DNA from: Pseudomonadota bacterium
Lineage (GTDB): Bacteria; Pseudomonadota; Gammaproteobacteria; Burkholderiales; Burkholderiaceae
DNA length: 31,782 nucleotides
Reading direction: 5' to 3'
Assembly (NCBI GenBank): GCA_029777935.1
Contig: JAKORH010000339.1
Span: 1-31,782 of the forward strand
The number at the start of each line of letters is the position of its first letter. The first letter of the stretch is position 1. This document shows positions 30,663 through 31,782 of this stretch, in pieces. Both the position numbers and the translations under genes were made by a program. The notes beneath the pieces were generated by a model. That model saw nothing but the letters and a program-made list of their open reading frames with translations, had not been told where the DNA came from and ran no database searches.

Positions 30663-31782
30663 TTATGGCGCGAGCGCCTCGAGCAGATCCCGCTCGATCT
30701 GCAACTGGTGACGCGCGTCGGCGAGTTCGACGCCGTCGATCAGGAACACGTCCTCGACGCGCTCGCCGAGCGTATTGATCTTCGCGGTGTGCACGTTGAT
30801 CTCGTGGCGCGCCAGCACTCGCGTCATCGCGTACAGCAGGCCGATGCGGTCGGTCGCGGTCACGTTCAGCAGGAAGTGGCGCCCGTCCGCATCCGGCTGC
30901 AGGTGCACCGTCGGTGTGACCGGGAAGTGGCGCGAATGGCGCGACAGCCGGCCCTTGACCGGCGGCGGCAGCGCCGCGACCTGGTCGATGCACTCGGCGA
31001 GTTCGCGCTCGATGCGCGACAGCAGGTCGCGGTAGTGGCGCGCCCGACCGTTGTCGCTGATCAGGAAGGTGTCGAGCGCGTAGCCGTGGCGGGTGGTGTG
31101 GATCTTGGCGTCGAGGATGGAAAGGTTGCGGCTGTCGAAGTAGCCGCACACGCGCGCGAACAGGTCCTTCTGGTCGCGCACGTAGATCAGCACCTCGGCG
31201 CCTTCGCCGGACTGCGCCAGCCGCGCGCGCACGATCGCGCGCTCGGTGGCGACGTGCGCGACCAGCGTGCGCGCGTGCCACGCGATGTCGCGCGCCGAGT
31301 GGCGCAGGAAGTAGACCACGTCGAGCTCCTTCCACAACGGCTCGTGTGCGCTGTCTGACAGCCCGTACAGCTTCAGTATGTCGAGCGCCTCGCGCTTGCG
31401 TCGCTCCAACTCCGCGGTCGCGGGCGCCGCTTCGCCGCCGAGCAGCCGGCGCGTCAGAAGGAACAGATCCTCCAGCAGCTTCGCCTTCCAGTTGTTCCAC
31501 ACGCGCGGGCTGGTGCCGCGGATGTCGGCGACCGTCAGCAGGTACAGCGCCATCAGCCGGCGTTCGGTCTGCACCTGCCCGGCGAAGCGGCGCACGACGT
31601 CGGGATCGGCGATGTCCTGCTTCTGCGCCACGCGCGACATCGCCAGGTGCTGCCCGACCAGCCACGCGACCAGTGCCGTGTCTTCCCGGGACACCTCGTG
31701 CCGGCGACAGAACGCGACCGCGTCGCGCGCGCCAAGTTCGCTGTGGTCGCCGCCGCGGCCCTTGGCGATGTCGTGGAACAGC
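30663..31782 (-). CDS. glnD: GlnD C-terminal part (partial, 5' end outside window)
   Basis: The C-terminal 372 codons of the bifunctional PII uridylyltransferase/uridylyl-removing enzyme, the nitrogen sensor that modifies PII proteins in response to glutamine. The window edge cuts the HD hydrolase domain: LFHDIAKGRGGDHSELGA opens the visible part and is the metal-binding HD-type motif. Two ACT domains that sense glutamine follow: the first includes VLIYVRDQKDLFARVCGYFD, the second VTATDRIGLLYAMTRVLARHEINVHTAKI (split), near the C-terminus. The nucleotidyltransferase domain lies beyond the edge. An internal Met near 31694 is not the start, since the frame continues with conserved sequence to the edge. 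Confidence 0.96.
   Translation of the reverse strand, partial: LFHDIAKGRGGDHSELGARDAVAFCRRHEVSREDTALVAWLVGQHLAMSRVAQKQDIADPDVVRRFAGQVQTERRLMALYLLTVADIRGTSPRVWNNWKAKLLEDLFLLTRRLLGGEAAPATAELERRKREALDILKLYGLSDSAHEPLWKELDVVYFLRHSARDIAWHARTLVAHVATERAIVRARLAQSGEGAEVLIYVRDQKDLFARVCGYFDSRNLSILDAKIHTTRHGYALDTFLISDNGRARHYRDLLSRIERELAECIDQVAALPPPVKGRLSRHSRHFPVTPTVHLQPDADGRHFLLNVTATDRIGLLYAMTRVLARHEINVHTAKINTLGERVEDVFLIDGVELADARHQLQIERDLLEALAP

Overview
The window is GC-rich chromosomal DNA with tightly packed genes and many 1-4 nt start/stop overlaps. It most likely comes from a betaproteobacterium of Burkholderiales type. This rests on gene content and order: uvrC-pgsA followed by tRNA-Gly, tRNA-Cys and tRNA-Leu; smc-zipA-ligA; the succinylase-type lysine genes dapC/dapD/dapE with a lone PilU-like ATPase among them; and smc rather than mukB. 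I see no phage, insertion sequence or CRISPR array.

Layout. 1-1701 (+): end of uvrC, pgsA, a near-consensus promoter, three tRNA genes split by an intrinsic terminator, and a DUF1178 gene starting 7 nt after tRNA-Leu. 1707-4029 (-): an ACAD11-type acyl-CoA dehydrogenase, a Nu-class glutathione transferase and a tautomerase, divergent from a quinone oxidoreductase and a secreted SRPBCC protein (4108-5660, +). 5670-7313 is a scarred accessory segment: a frameshifted MoaD/ThiS-like relic, a small cytochrome c, a secreted HExxH protein, and what looks like the 3' end of a lost BNR-repeat glycosidase. 7314-10452 (+): a TAXI-type TRAP transporter (binding protein plus fused permease), with a REP-like palindrome between the two genes. 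10453-11531: a low-GC island with a DUF6429-like small protein and an orphan reading frame.

22536 down to 11532 (-) is one unidirectional run: queF, dapC, dapD, pilU-like, dapE, prmB, yheS-like ABC-F, a CaiB/AMACR-like gene, histidine phosphatase, LvaA/ACAD11-type kinase. It joins queuosine and lysine/peptidoglycan precursor synthesis to ribosome-related proteins and ends in acyl-CoA genes. 22642-30598 (+): smc, zipA, ligA, methylthioinosine phosphorylase and def, i.e. chromosome segregation, division, DNA joining, purine salvage and N-terminal protein processing. glnD (-) converges on def and runs off the right edge.

The most interesting features are (i) a possible split ACAD10/11-like kinase/dehydrogenase system with an adjacent phosphatase and racemase; (ii) several families of small intergenic inverted repeats, two built from 7-base units, which also reach into coding sequence and form the C-termini of peptide deformylase and of a histidine phosphatase; and (iii) the decayed MoaD-like/BNR locus. 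Most of the remainder is ordinary core genome.
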